Below the pieces are notes generated by a model that had not been told where the DNA came from, made no database searches, and worked only from the letters and a program-made list of their open reading frames with translations. This document shows, one piece after another, positions 47,748-58,200 of a stretch of DNA of 64,000 nt. Position 1 is the stretch's first letter. Every line of letters starts with the position of its first letter. Both the position numbers and the translations under genes were made by a program. Source of the DNA: Mangrovimonas sp. ST2L15 (lineage in GTDB: Bacteria; Bacteroidota; Bacteroidia; Flavobacteriales; Flavobacteriaceae); assembly GCF_001280515.1 (NCBI RefSeq), contig NZ_LBIQ01000031.1, positions 38,896 through 102,895 of the forward strand, given 5' to 3'.

Positions 47748-49241
47748 TTAATCTTGAATTTTAATTTGTTCTTTCCAATGTTGATAAACATCTTGATATT
47801 GATTCACCAAATTTCTATTTGGCTCTAACTCTTCCATTAATTTAATATTCCCAAAAGCTTCCTTTAAGGATTTATAATAGCCCCAACCGTAAGCTGCTCC
47901 TCTTGCTGCTCCATCAGCACCTGAAGTTTCATATAGGTTTAAAACGGTATTAGTTGTGTTTACAAAAATCTCCCGGAATAAAGGGCTTAAAAACAGATTG
48001 GCATAAGAAGCCTTAACTGAATTTCCAGATGCACCAATGGATTTCATTACATCAAAGCCATAATTCATAGCAAAAACAATCCCTTCACAGGCAGCTCTTA
48101 CCACATGTTCTGGTTGATGAATATTGAAGTTTAAGAATTCAATACCTGAATTCACTTCCTTATTATCAAAAATGCGCTCTACGCCATTTCCGAATGGATA
48201 AAATCTCAATCCCTCACTACCTAACGGTGCTTTGGTAGCTAGATCGTTAAGTAGGTCATAAGGTATCGAAGCTGTGGCTCCAACGGACATCAATTTTCTT
48301 AGCCATTGGTATAGAATACCAGACCCATTGATACATAAAAGCACACCATTACGTTTATGCTCTTTTGTATTGTTCACATGAAGAAATGTATTGACTCTAT
48401 TGTTTTTATCGAAGGCATCTTGATCGGTTACCGAATAAATAACTGCAGAAGTACCAGCATTGGCACCTACCTCACCAGGATTTAAAACCTGCAAAGACAA
48501 GGCATTATTTGGTTGGTCACCTGCCCGATACGTCACTTTAACTTGCGTATCCAAACCTAATTCTGAAGCTATCTTAGAGTCAATAGTTGCTTGATGTCCA
48601 AATGTGGGTACAACCTCTGGAATTAATTTCTCTGACAACCCCATTCCATTCAAAATACCATTGGCTAGACCGCCTTCTTTGAAATTCCATAAGGCGGCTT
48701 CAGAAAGTCCAGAAGTACTAGTCTGGGCAACACCCGTAAACTTAGCCGCAATAAAATCACCAGGAAGCATCATGTAAGCAGCCTTTTCAAAAATTTCAGG
48801 TTGATTTTCTTGAACCCACTTTAATTTGGATGCTGTGAAATTTCCAGGGCTTCCTAATATTTGACTTTGACAGGCATCAACACCAATGGTTTGATACCAT
48901 TGCCTTCCAATTTCAGCTGCACGTCCATCACACCATATAATTGAAGATCTTACAGGCTCTAAATTTTCATCCACCAAAACCAATCCATGCATTTGATAAC
49001 CAATTCCAATTCCCTGAATTTTACTGATATCAATTCCTTCTTGATGCCTTAACTTTAAAATGCCATCCTTAATGTATTGCCACCATAAATTAGGGTCTTG
49101 TTCTGCCCACCCCGATTGAGGTGAAAGAATAGGTGTTTCAAAATCAGGAACCGTAATTGCTTTTATTTCCAGTCCAATTTCAGCATTGAAAACTGAGAGT
49201 TTAATGGATGAACTGCCTATATCGACACCTAAAAAATACAT
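47748..49241 (-). CDS. xylB: Xylulokinase
   Basis: The 497-residue protein has the FGGY-kinase fold. The phosphate-binding start reads [18 protein letters not shown], the substrate region has [14 protein letters not shown], and the second half has [17 protein letters not shown]. The enzyme phosphorylates D-xylulose to xylulose 5-phosphate for the pentose phosphate pathway. It follows the symporter gene by 6 bases and precedes xylA by 4, so the three form one unit. Confidence 0.96.
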   Translation of the reverse strand: MYFLGVDIGSSSIKLSVFNAEIGLEIKAITVPDFETPILSPQSGWAEQDPNLWWQYIKDGILKLRHQEGIDISKIQGIGIGYQMHGLVLVDENLEPVRSSIIWCDGRAAEIGRQWYQTIGVDACQSQILGSPGNFTASKLKWVQENQPEIFEKAAYMMLPGDFIAAKFTGVAQTSTSGLSEAALWNFKEGGLANGILNGMGLSEKLIPEVVPTFGHQATIDSKIASELGLDTQVKVTYRAGDQPNNALSLQVLNPGEVGANAGTSAVIYSVTDQDAFDKNNRVNTFLHVNNTKEHKRNGVLLCINGSGILYQWLRKLMSVGATASIPYDLLNDLATKAPLGSEGLRFYPFGNGVERIFDNKEVNSGIEFLNFNIHQPEHVVRAACEGIVFAMNYGFDVMKSIGASGNSVKASYANLFLSPLFREIFVNTTNTVLNLYETSGADGAARGAAYGWGYYKSLKEAFGNIKLMEELEPNRNLVNQYQDVYQHWKEQIKIQD

Positions 49242-49247
49242 TCTTAA

Positions 49248-50870
49248 CTATTTATTGTTTTTATCCCACAATTGTTCCATCTCCTCTAGGGTCTTCCCTT
49301 TTGTCTCTGGCACAAACTTCCAAATGAAGAGTGCCGATAAAATGGCCATAAATCCATAAATCCAATATGAAAAGCCATTATGGAACAATTCGGTTAATTT
49401 TATATTATTATTCATCATAGGGAAGGTCCATGAGACCACTAAATTGGCCAACCACTGTGCAGCCACAGCAACGGCAAGCACTCCTTTAATTTTATTAGGG
49501 AAAATTTCTGAAAGCAACACCCAGGTTACAGGCCCCCAAGACATGGCAAAAGCGGCTATATAACCCAACATAAATAAAAGTGAAGCGATACCCGTAGATT
49601 GCATAAACAAAGAGAAACCAAGACCTATCATACTAATGGCCATAACCACACTTCCTATCAACATCAATTTCTTTCTTCCAAAATTATCTACCGTAAAAAT
49701 GGCTAACACTGTAAACAACAAATTAATAGCACCCACAATGATGGTTTGAAGCATGGAAGCATCGGTCTCCATACCCATGCCCTTAAAGATTTCAGGAGCA
49801 TAATACAACACCACATTAATACCAACAAACTGTTGGAATACCGACAACAAGATTCCGATGATTACTATACCCCAACCATAGGTAAGCCAATGCGCTTTCT
49901 TCTGATTAAATGAATTTTTAATTTCCTGAATGATTTTCAAGGCTTTTTCCTTCCCATTCAACTTGGTAAGAACCTTTACCGCGTCTTCGTCATGACCTTT
50001 CATCACTTGGAACCTTGGCGTTTTTGGCACCAAAAACAGACAAACTAGAAACAGTATCGCTGGAACATTTTCTGAGAGGAACATGTTTCTCCAACCGATA
50101 GTATTAATCCACTCAGCCGTTTGACCTTTAACGATAAAATAATTTACAAAATAGACGATAAGCATCCCACCTACTATAGCAAACTGATTAAAGGAAACCA
50201 ATTTCCCTCTTATATTGGCTGGAGCCATTTCTGCTATATATAAAGGGGATAGCATACTAGCTAATCCCACACCAATTCCTCCTATAATTCTAAAAATTAT
50301 AAAAGACGTAAGGGCGTTACCTCCAAAGACATTCAAGCTATCAGGATATCCAGACCCGCAGGCTGAAACAATAAATAAAACCGCTGCTATTAACAAGCCA
50401 TTTCGACGACCGATCGAGTTGGCAATTTTGTCTCCCATTGATGCCCCAATGATACACCCCACAAGGGCACTACTTACCATAAAACCAAAAATCGAGTTCT
50501 TTAAATTATCAGTCAATCCATCTGAAGAATTCAAAAACCCGAAATAATAAAAGACACCAACAATGAAGAAAAACAAAACTACAATTATGGTTGCTATCTT
50601 TTTATTATAAAACTTATAGATAAAAGAGCTGAGTAACCCAAAAATAGTCAGCAAACATAAGGTCAAAATAATTTTGAAATGAAGTATAGATTGCGTCGCC
50701 ATTTCAACACTGGAATCCAAGGCTTTAACAAAAAATGTTTCAAGCGCCCCTACTGCTCCAGAAATAACTGCTGTATCATACCCAAATAACAATCCCCCCA
50801 AACTTGCTACAATGGTAATTAGGTAGGTAGATTTTAAACTTTGAGAGGTAACATTCATATTTATTGTCAT
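49248..50870 (-). CDS. xylE: MFS sugar:H+ symporter, probably xylose
   Basis: The 540-residue inner-membrane protein has about 12 main helices of the sugar porter family. Signatures are GGLLFGYDTAVISGAVGAL in helix 1, DKIANSIGRRNG, RIIGGIGVGLASMLSPLYIAE, QQFVGINVVLYYAPEIF and the C-terminal VPETKGKTLEEMEQLW. An extra segment with two helices between helices 1 and 2 (about residues 55-115) is common in Bacteroidota xylose symporters. Genome context with xylA and xylB supports xylose. It is the first gene of the 24-kb minus-strand array. Alternative start: Met5 (50858). Confidence 0.93.
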   Translation of the reverse strand: MTINMNVTSQSLKSTYLITIVASLGGLLFGYDTAVISGAVGALETFFVKALDSSVEMATQSILHFKIILTLCLLTIFGLLSSFIYKFYNKKIATIIVVLFFFIVGVFYYFGFLNSSDGLTDNLKNSIFGFMVSSALVGCIIGASMGDKIANSIGRRNGLLIAAVLFIVSACGSGYPDSLNVFGGNALTSFIIFRIIGGIGVGLASMLSPLYIAEMAPANIRGKLVSFNQFAIVGGMLIVYFVNYFIVKGQTAEWINTIGWRNMFLSENVPAILFLVCLFLVPKTPRFQVMKGHDEDAVKVLTKLNGKEKALKIIQEIKNSFNQKKAHWLTYGWGIVIIGILLSVFQQFVGINVVLYYAPEIFKGMGMETDASMLQTIIVGAINLLFTVLAIFTVDNFGRKKLMLIGSVVMAISMIGLGFSLFMQSTGIASLLFMLGYIAAFAMSWGPVTWVLLSEIFPNKIKGVLAVAVAAQWLANLVVSWTFPMMNNNIKLTELFHNGFSYWIYGFMAILSALFIWKFVPETKGKTLEEMEQLWDKNNK

Positions 50871-50873
50871 TTA

Positions 50874-50890
50874 AACCATATCTTATGGTT
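50874..50890. promoter_or_regulatory. Inverted repeat, candidate operator of the xylose/xyloglucan operon
   Basis: AACCATA (50874-50880), TCT, then TATGGTT (50884-50890) is a perfect 7-base inverted repeat just upstream of the symporter start codon. It lies right after the expected transcription start of the promoter at 50901-50931, a typical repressor position. The divergent NUDIX regulator is the natural candidate to bind it; this is inference. Confidence 0.5.
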
Positions 50891-50900
50891 ATTTTGACTA

Positions 50901-50931
50901 CAAGTTTACGAAGGATTTTTCATTTTGACAA
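50901..50931 (-). promoter_or_regulatory. Promoter of the xylose/xyloglucan operon
   Basis: On the minus strand this reads TTG, 20 bases, then TAAACTTG (7 of 8 to TAnnTTTG). Spacing fits the Bacteroidota consensus, and the box lies about 30 bases upstream of the symporter start codon. Confidence 0.55.
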
Positions 50932-51142
50932 TTATTTGATTTATTTTTTTAAGATTTCTTTAAATAATTCTATAGTTTTTATTAACACCGTAATTTTGAA
51001 CCGCCTTTTTCCTACAATCTCAACATAATACTTGTTAATAATTAAACAATTATCGACCTTTGAATGATTTTTAAAAAGGTTTTTTCTGCATGAAGTGAGC
51101 ACTTAAATCTTATTAAGTCTATATTTACCTTTATTTAATAAA

Positions 51143-51865
51143 ATGATTTTCAAGAAATTTTTTGATGAGGAATCTGGTAAGATCATAGAAAGTTCTGTGA
51201 TGAATGCCATAACAATTGACTGTGTGATTTTCGGATTTGACAAAGGATCCTTAAAAGTTTTGTTAATTGAACATGCTGAAGGGATTAGTAAAGGAAAATG
51301 GGCACTGCCTGGAGGATGGATAAAAGAAGAAGAAAGTATTGATCATGCAGCACAACGCTTGTTAAAAGAACTAACCGGATTAAGCAACATCTACTTAGAA
51401 CAATTAAAAGCCTTTGGAGAACCAGATCGTTTCCCTTTAGGCAGAGTTATAACTATAGGTTATTACGCTCTTATTAAAATTGACGATTTTGATATTAAAG
51501 CCGGTTTCACAGCATCTGATGTCAAATGGTACAACATTAAAGATGTTCCTGAGCTTATTTACGACCACAATACGATTTTAAATTACAGCCTTAAACATTT
51601 AAGGAATAGAGTAAAGCAAGCTCCTATCGGGTTTAATCTTCTCCCTAAAAAATTCACGCTCCTGGAACTCATGCAGCTTTATGAAGAAATACTAGGTATT
51701 GAATTAGATAAATCAAATTTTAGAAGAAAAATACTTAGAATGAAGTTATTGCAAGTGTTGGATGAAAAACAAAAGGACGTATCTCATCGGGCCGCTAAAC
51801 TGTATCGATTTGATTATGATATTTACAAAAAATTGACCCAAAAAGGATTCAATTTTGAAGTTTAA
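51143..51865 (+). CDS. NUDIX-domain transcriptional regulator (NrtR-type), probable xylose regulator
   Basis: The 240-residue protein has a Nudix-like domain (about residues 20-155) followed by a winged-helix DNA-binding domain (about 160-235, KFTLLELMQLYEEILG). The Nudix box is degenerate: after GGWIKEEESIDHAAQ the pattern reads RLLKEL instead of RExxEE (about residues 72-77), so catalytic glutamates are missing. This is typical of regulators that sense a ligand with a dead Nudix domain; in Bacteroidota such proteins control arabinose and xylose genes. It is divergent from xylE with a 272-base gap. The ligand is probably a xylose-related metabolite. Confidence 0.9.
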   Translation: MIFKKFFDEESGKIIESSVMNAITIDCVIFGFDKGSLKVLLIEHAEGISKGKWALPGGWIKEEESIDHAAQRLLKELTGLSNIYLEQLKAFGEPDRFPLGRVITIGYYALIKIDDFDIKAGFTASDVKWYNIKDVPELIYDHNTILNYSLKHLRNRVKQAPIGFNLLPKKFTLLELMQLYEEILGIELDKSNFRRKILRMKLLQVLDEKQKDVSHRAAKLYRFDYDIYKKLTQKGFNFEV

Positions 51866-52236
51866 GTTTAATTACTTCTAATTTTCGCCTATGAGTGATT
51901 TTAAAGACGAATTCAAAATTCTCTTTTGGCAAACAAATTTTATCTCCATTCACAAAAATTCTATTTCTACTATTCGGTTAAAACCTCTAAACCATGAAGC
52001 TAAAAAAAGTAGAGGCTGAATGTTTATGCTTTTTTTAAAGTAGTTCACTTTAAAAAAAATAAGAAAAGAGACTCCTTATTATTTATCTTTTAAAAAACTA
52101 GAGTAACGCTTAAGTCCTTTTTACCGCTTGATTTAATTGATTTTCAAAAGCCAGTAATTAGAAATGGAGCAGTCCTTCCATTTTCCGTATCTTTATATTA
52201 TGCAGACTATAACTTTTAACGATTAAATCTTTAGCC
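51866..52236. other. Intergenic region with an A/T-rich hairpin
   Basis: No gene is visible. A hairpin with arms TTTTTTTAAAGT (52030-52041) and ACTTTAAAAAAA (52047-52058) may terminate transcription of the NUDIX gene, though the stem is AT-only apart from one pair. A TATCTTTA box at 52188-52195 lies 42 bases before the SDR gene and may be its promoter. Confidence 0.45.
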
Positions 52237-52998
52237 ATGATAAAAACAAAAATAGCATTGGTAACTGGAGGAAGTAGAGGCCTAGGCGAAAACATGGCCC
52301 TATCCCTAGCCCAAAAGGGACTGGATGTAATTCTTACCTTTAATCAAAATTCAGAAAAAGCTGATGACGTTGTTAACCGAATCAAACAATTAGGACAAAA
52401 GGCAGCTGCCATTCAATTAAACGTTAGTGCTCCCTCTTCATTCAACAAATTCTTTGATCAAGTCCAAGAACATTTGAAAGTGACATTCCACTCTGAGAAA
52501 TTTGACTTTCTAATTAACAATGCCGGTGTTGGCACTTACAGTTCCATTATGGAGACTACGGAAGAACAACTAGACCTCATGTATCAAATTCATTTTAAGA
52601 GCGTATTTATGATTACTCAAGCAGCACTTCCCATAATGAATAATGGTGGTGGCATTGTTAATATTTCTTCTGGATTAACGCGATTTGCCATTGGAGGATA
52701 TGCAGCCTATTCCTCCATGAAAACAGCCATCGAAACCTTAAGTAAATATCAAGCAAAGGAATTAGGAGAAAGAAAAATCAGATGCAACGTAGTGGCCCCT
52801 GGGGCCATCGAAACCGATTTTGGTGGTGGCGCTGTAAGAGACAATCAAGATTTGAATGCCTTTATCGCATCAAATACAGCCTTAGGACGCGTGGGTTTAC
52901 CAGATGACATAGGTGGTGTTGTGGCATTTCTTTGCACAGAAGACGCCAAATGGATTACGGGGCAACGAATAGAAGTGTCTGGCGGACAGATGATTTAG
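52237..52998 (+). CDS. SDR family oxidoreductase
   Basis: The 253-residue protein is a classical short-chain dehydrogenase: nucleotide-binding TGGSRGLG near residue 11, NNAG near residue 98, catalytic Ser in IVNISSG and the YxxxK motif in YAAYSSMKTAIETL, then NVVAPGAIETDF. The dinucleotide region VILTFNQNSEKA suggests NADP(H). The sequence resembles 3-oxoacyl-ACP reductase-like members, but the substrate is unknown. It seems to be a single-gene unit. Confidence 0.92.
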   Translation: MIKTKIALVTGGSRGLGENMALSLAQKGLDVILTFNQNSEKADDVVNRIKQLGQKAAAIQLNVSAPSSFNKFFDQVQEHLKVTFHSEKFDFLINNAGVGTYSSIMETTEEQLDLMYQIHFKSVFMITQAALPIMNNGGGIVNISSGLTRFAIGGYAAYSSMKTAIETLSKYQAKELGERKIRCNVVAPGAIETDFGGGAVRDNQDLNAFIASNTALGRVGLPDDIGGVVAFLCTEDAKWITGQRIEVSGGQMI

Positions 52999-53205
52999 TT
53001 GGTTGAAAATATAAAAAAATAAAGTTTTAGGTCCTTTAACAACAACCGATCATTAATTACGGTATAAGCAAAAATCAAAAGCTTAAATATCAATTTGTTA
53101 ATAACATATTGATAATTACTTATAAAATGCATAAATCATATCGATAATTTAGTACTTTTATACTTACAAAAACTCCCTTTTAGTAAAAACGAGAAGATTT
53201 CACTT

Positions 53206-55158
53206 ATGAATAGAATCCTATGCCTATGTGTGATGTTGCTTTTGGGTATCCAATGGTCATATTCTCAAGAACCAGAAAGAAAGCATATTGTAAAAAAAGG
53301 GGAAAGTATTTTAGAAATAGCCAACACATACTATGTCACTCCCTATGACATATTTCAATTGAATCCAGGCGCTTCTGATGGCATTAAGGAGGGCATGGAA
53401 CTCAATATACCAAAATCCAAGGTCAAAAAAACTGAAATTGCAACTCCTGAGATTCAAGAACTCAAAAAGATAACTTATAAAGTAAAATCAGGAGATACGA
53501 AATATAGCTTAGCGAAGAATTTTGGAATCAGTATAGATGAATTAGAATCGCAAAATCCACAGATTGTCCCAACGCTGATTGCTGGACAAACTTTAACCGT
53601 TCAAACTGACAAAGCACTTTCTTCTCCAAGCAAACCTAAATCAACAACTTATGTGGTTAAAACTGGTGATACCAAATTTAGTCTTGCTGAGAAATTTGGG
53701 ATGACCATTGAACAATTGGAAACCTTAAATCCTCAAACTAAAAAATCGCTACAGGTAGGTCAAGTTTTAACTTTTGACCAAACCAAATTAAAAGAATCTG
53801 ATACAAACATAGCTTCCTCAGTTGTAAATCAACCTACAAAAACTGCTCCTAAACAAGTTGAGCAACCACAGAAATATATCTCATACACCGTTAAACCAAA
53901 AGAAACGCTCTATGGCTTATCAAAAGCTGCCGAGATGAGCATTCCAGAATTTTTAAAGTTGAATCCTTCTCTTTCAGATGGCGTGAAAATTGGTGAGGTC
54001 ATTAAAATGCCAGCCAATATTCGGTTAGATGGCAGCACCACCTATGAAACAGATCCTGAATATGTTAATCCTAACATTAAATATACTGACCTAACCAAAA
54101 ATCTGGATAAGAATCAAATGAAAAAGGTCGCTTTTGTACTTCCTTTTACCAAAGGCGAATTTAAAAATTTGAGTAAATCTGGATCAACTTCTACTGCAGA
54201 CTCATTAACAAAAAACAATGTAGCCTTCTATGAGGGTGCTTCTATAGCCATGGATTCTCTGAAAAATTTAGGTTTATCCTTGGATTATGAATTGGTGACC
54301 TCCATTAAGGAAACTGATTCTAAAAGCATCAAAGCTTTCATTAAAAAATCTGATTTAGAAGATTATCAATTGGTTTTCCTACCTTATTTTGATGACCAGT
54401 TTGTCACCGCTATAGATGAGCACTTGAATGATTCACCCATTGTAACTTTAACAAATTCCAACGCCTTCCAAAATAAATCAATTATTGAATCCGTACCATC
54501 CGAAGAAACCCAAGCCAAAGTTTTATTAAAATACATCAACTCATTAAACGCTAATGTTTTGGTTATTCATGATTCCGATAGGGCATCTAACAAAACATTA
54601 ATTTCCTCGGAGTTATCAAACCCTACTTATTTTGAAATATCGGGTAATGGATTAATAGATAATAACAAGCTAATTTCATCATTAAAAAAAGATGTAAAAA
54701 ACATTATTTTACTCAATACCAACCAAACAAAGGTATACCTAAACGTTACGACACCTTTACTAGCCGAATCATCAAAGAATTTTATTCAACTTGCAGTCCT
54801 GTCACAAAAAGATTTGCCAAATGAGGTAGAAGTTTCTAAAATGCGTTATAAAGTCTTAAATTTATTGTACCCCTCAATGGAACCTTCTGAGCCAAATTAT
54901 GCCGAAATGATTTTTGAATTAAAATACAAACAGGTTTTTGGATCTACTCCTACCATTGTCTCTAAGTACGGCTTTGATACCACCTTCGATACCCTTTTGC
55001 GCTATTTCCAAAAGGAAAATCAACCCAACATGAAGGATGTATCTGAGCATAGTGCTTTAAAGTTTGAATACGAAAAGAATTCAGGGGAAAATTATAAGAA
55101 TAATGGTGTATATATTCTTAAATTTGACTCAAATTCGGACCGAAGCAAAGTGAAATAA
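53206..55158 (+). CDS. LysM protein with periplasmic-binding-like C-terminal domain
   Basis: The 650-residue protein has a signal peptide ending near WSYSQ (residue 21). Four LysM domains follow at about 26-70, 87-130, 147-190 and 225-270; examples are HIVKKGESILEIANTYYVTP and YKVKSGDTKYSLAKNFGIS. They should bind peptidoglycan. Residues about 300-640 resemble a type 1 periplasmic-binding fold (KKVAFVLPFTKGEF, GASIAMDSLKNLG, LVIHDSDRASNKTL). Such proteins are widespread in flavobacteria with no settled role. It precedes the T9SS cargo gene by 86 bases. Confidence 0.85.
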   Translation: MNRILCLCVMLLLGIQWSYSQEPERKHIVKKGESILEIANTYYVTPYDIFQLNPGASDGIKEGMELNIPKSKVKKTEIATPEIQELKKITYKVKSGDTKYSLAKNFGISIDELESQNPQIVPTLIAGQTLTVQTDKALSSPSKPKSTTYVVKTGDTKFSLAEKFGMTIEQLETLNPQTKKSLQVGQVLTFDQTKLKESDTNIASSVVNQPTKTAPKQVEQPQKYISYTVKPKETLYGLSKAAEMSIPEFLKLNPSLSDGVKIGEVIKMPANIRLDGSTTYETDPEYVNPNIKYTDLTKNLDKNQMKKVAFVLPFTKGEFKNLSKSGSTSTADSLTKNNVAFYEGASIAMDSLKNLGLSLDYELVTSIKETDSKSIKAFIKKSDLEDYQLVFLPYFDDQFVTAIDEHLNDSPIVTLTNSNAFQNKSIIESVPSEETQAKVLLKYINSLNANVLVIHDSDRASNKTLISSELSNPTYFEISGNGLIDNNKLISSLKKDVKNIILLNTNQTKVYLNVTTPLLAESSKNFIQLAVLSQKDLPNEVEVSKMRYKVLNLLYPSMEPSEPNYAEMIFELKYKQVFGSTPTIVSKYGFDTTFDTLLRYFQKENQPNMKDVSEHSALKFEYEKNSGENYKNNGVYILKFDSNSDRSKVK

Positions 55159-55244
55159 GGTTTCAGAATAAAATCAAAAACCAACTAAATAAAAAATCTT
55201 TACTATTATTGTATTAAAGATTTAGCGCTAACTAGCTAAGATCA

Positions 55245-58200
55245 ATGAAAAAAAGTACGCACCCAATCTTTTATAACCACCTACTTTTTTCTTTAGGACT
55301 GATCTTCCTATGGAGCAGTATTGCTTTTTCCCAATGCCCAACTATTACGGAAAATTCTCAGTCCTTTTGTGATATCGATTCACCTATCATAGCCGATTTG
55401 GTTGCTGTGGATAATGGTTCAGGCATCAATTGGTTTGATTCACCAACTTCAACCACGCCATTGGCCTCTGATTTAGGATTAGAAAATGCCACCGTCTACT
55501 ATGTTGATAATACAAATGGTGATTGTGGCAGTAGACAAGAAGTTACTGTAACAATATATGGTGCCCCAACAGGTTTAAATTTTCAAGGGGTTTGCGTCGA
55601 TGATCTTTCAGAAGCAACAATTTCAGATTTGTTTGCAGTGGGAAATAATGTGCAATGGTATACTGTACCCAACGGAGGAACCGCTTTAGCTCCCACGACC
55701 ATTTTATCTGACAATACACTTTACTATGCAGATCAAGAAAATCCAGATACGGGCTGCAGAACCTCCCGACTATCCGTTTTGGTCAATGTAGGTTATGTAC
55801 CTGTACCCTCAGGTGACAGCCTTCAATTCTTTTGTGGTACTCAGAACCCACCGCCTACAGTGGCGGACTTGGTGGCTTCGGGAAACAATAATTGGTATGC
55901 CACTAATTCTTCAGCTGTACCATTAGATTTAAATACACCATTAGTAGCTGGCGAAACCTATTATGCCACCACAGTTGACCCTCCTTGTGAAAGTGAAGAT
56001 CGTTTAGAAGTAATTATTCAATTTGTGCCACCAAATAATGCTGGTGAAAGCAATTCGTTGGAATTTTGTAACAATGGATTGAATACCATTGGCTCCATAG
56101 ATCTTTTCACCTATTTAGGAGGCAATCCAGACACTAATGGGGAATGGAGTGGACCTGTTACAACCACTAACGATCACTTAGGAACCTTAAGTATGAATGG
56201 GTTAAACATTGGTAACAGCCCATATGTATTTACATATAACATTGATGATAATAATCCGTGTGGAACAACATCTGCGACTATCACAATAAGTATTTTACCC
56301 CCTCCAAATGCAGGAAATGATGGAGACATTACGGTTTGTTCTGATGGAACACCAGTAGATCTGTTTGATTATATTAATGGTAATCCAGATCTAGGAGGTA
56401 CTTGGTCTCCACCTTTGAATAGTGGATCAAGTATTTTTGACCCGCAATTTGATTCTGCCGGAGATTATACATATACTGTTTCTTTGTTCCCTTGTGATGA
56501 TGATACAGCAGTTATTTCTGTAACTATGACTCCGGAACCAAATGCTGGGAATAGCGCTTCTATAGATATATGTTCTAATGATGCTCCTATAGACTTGTTT
56601 ACTGTTTTGGGCGGTACGCCAGATTCAGGAGGTACTTGGTCTCCAGCTCTTAACAGTGGTTCGGGATTATTTGATCCTACAATCGATGCTGAAGGAACTT
56701 ATACCTATACTGTAGACGGTGCCCCTCCTTGCGGTTCGGCGTCGGCTTCGGTTACCATAGGTATCATTCCACCACCAGATGCTGGAACTAATGGTAGTGC
56801 CAATATCTGTGGAAATGATGACCCGATTGACCTATTTACCCTTCTTGGAGGTACTCCAGATACTGGTGGTACTTGGTCTCCCGTTCTTGCAAGTGGCACT
56901 GGACTTTTTGATCCAACCGTGGATGCTGAGGGAACCTATACTTATACCGTGGAAGGAACGGATCCTTGTGGACCCGCTTCGGCTACTGTGACTATTTCTT
57001 TGGAAACACCTCCAAATGCTGGAACTAACGGCAGCGTTGACATTTGTCAAAATGATAGCCCAATTGACCTATTTACCGTTTTAGGTGGTACACCTGATGT
57101 AGGTGGCACATGGTCACCGACACTCAACAGCGGTTCGGGATTGTTTGACCCTGCAATCGACGCTGAAGGAATTTATACATATACTGTAGATGGAACAGAC
57201 CCTTGTGGACCTGCCTCTGCTACTGTGACCGTCACTATAATTCCACCACCAAATGCTGGAACTGATGGTAGTGCTAATATCTGTGGAAATGTTGACCCAA
57301 TGGACCTATTTACCCTTCTTGGAGGTAATCCAGATACTGGTGGTACATGGTCTCCCGTTCTTGCCAGCGGCACTGGACTTTTTGATCCAACCGTGGATGC
57401 TGAAGGAACCTACACATACACCGTGGAAGGAACGGATCCTTGTGGAACCGCTTCAGCTACTATGACTATTTCTTTGGAAACACCTCCAAATGCTGGAACT
57501 AACGGCAGCGTTGACATTTGTCAAAATGATAGCCCAATTGACCTATTTACCGTTTTAGGTGGTACACCTGATGTAGGTGGCACATGGTCACCGACACTCA
57601 ACAGCGGTTCGGGATTGTTTGATCCTACAATCGACGCTGAAGGAATTTATACATATACTGTAGACGGAACAGACCCTTGTGGTCCTGCCTCTGCTACTGT
57701 GACGGTAACTATCATTCCACCACCAAATGCTGGAACTGATGGTAGTGCTAATATCTGTGGAAATGATGACCCAATAGACTTGTTTACCCTTCTTGGAGGT
57801 ACTCCTGATACTGGTGGTACATGGTCTCCCGTTCTTGCCAGTGGCACAGGACTTTTTGATCCAACCGTGGATGCTGAGGGAACCTATACTTATACCGTGG
57901 AAGGAACTGACGCTTGTGGACCTGCTTCTGCTTCGGTAACCATTTCGGTGGAAACGCCTGCCAATCCAGGTACCGATGCTTCCATAAACCTTTGTGAATT
58001 GGATGATCCTATTGATCTATTTACAGTTTTGAGCGGTACCCCTGATGTTGGTGGTATATGGTCTCCAGCTCTTAACAGTGGTTCGGGATTGTTTGATCCT
58101 ACAATCGATGTTGAAGGAACTTATACTTATACTGTAGATGGAACAGACCCTTGTGGTCCTGCCTCTGCTACTGTGACAGTAACTATTATTCCGCCACCAA

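Noticed and set aside
27010..50870. Reading the main locus as a xylan locus because of xylA, xylB and xylE.
   Set aside because: No GH10, GH11, GH43 or GH115 is present; GH31 of alpha-xylosidase type, BACON-GH5, GH2 and GH29 point to xyloglucan.
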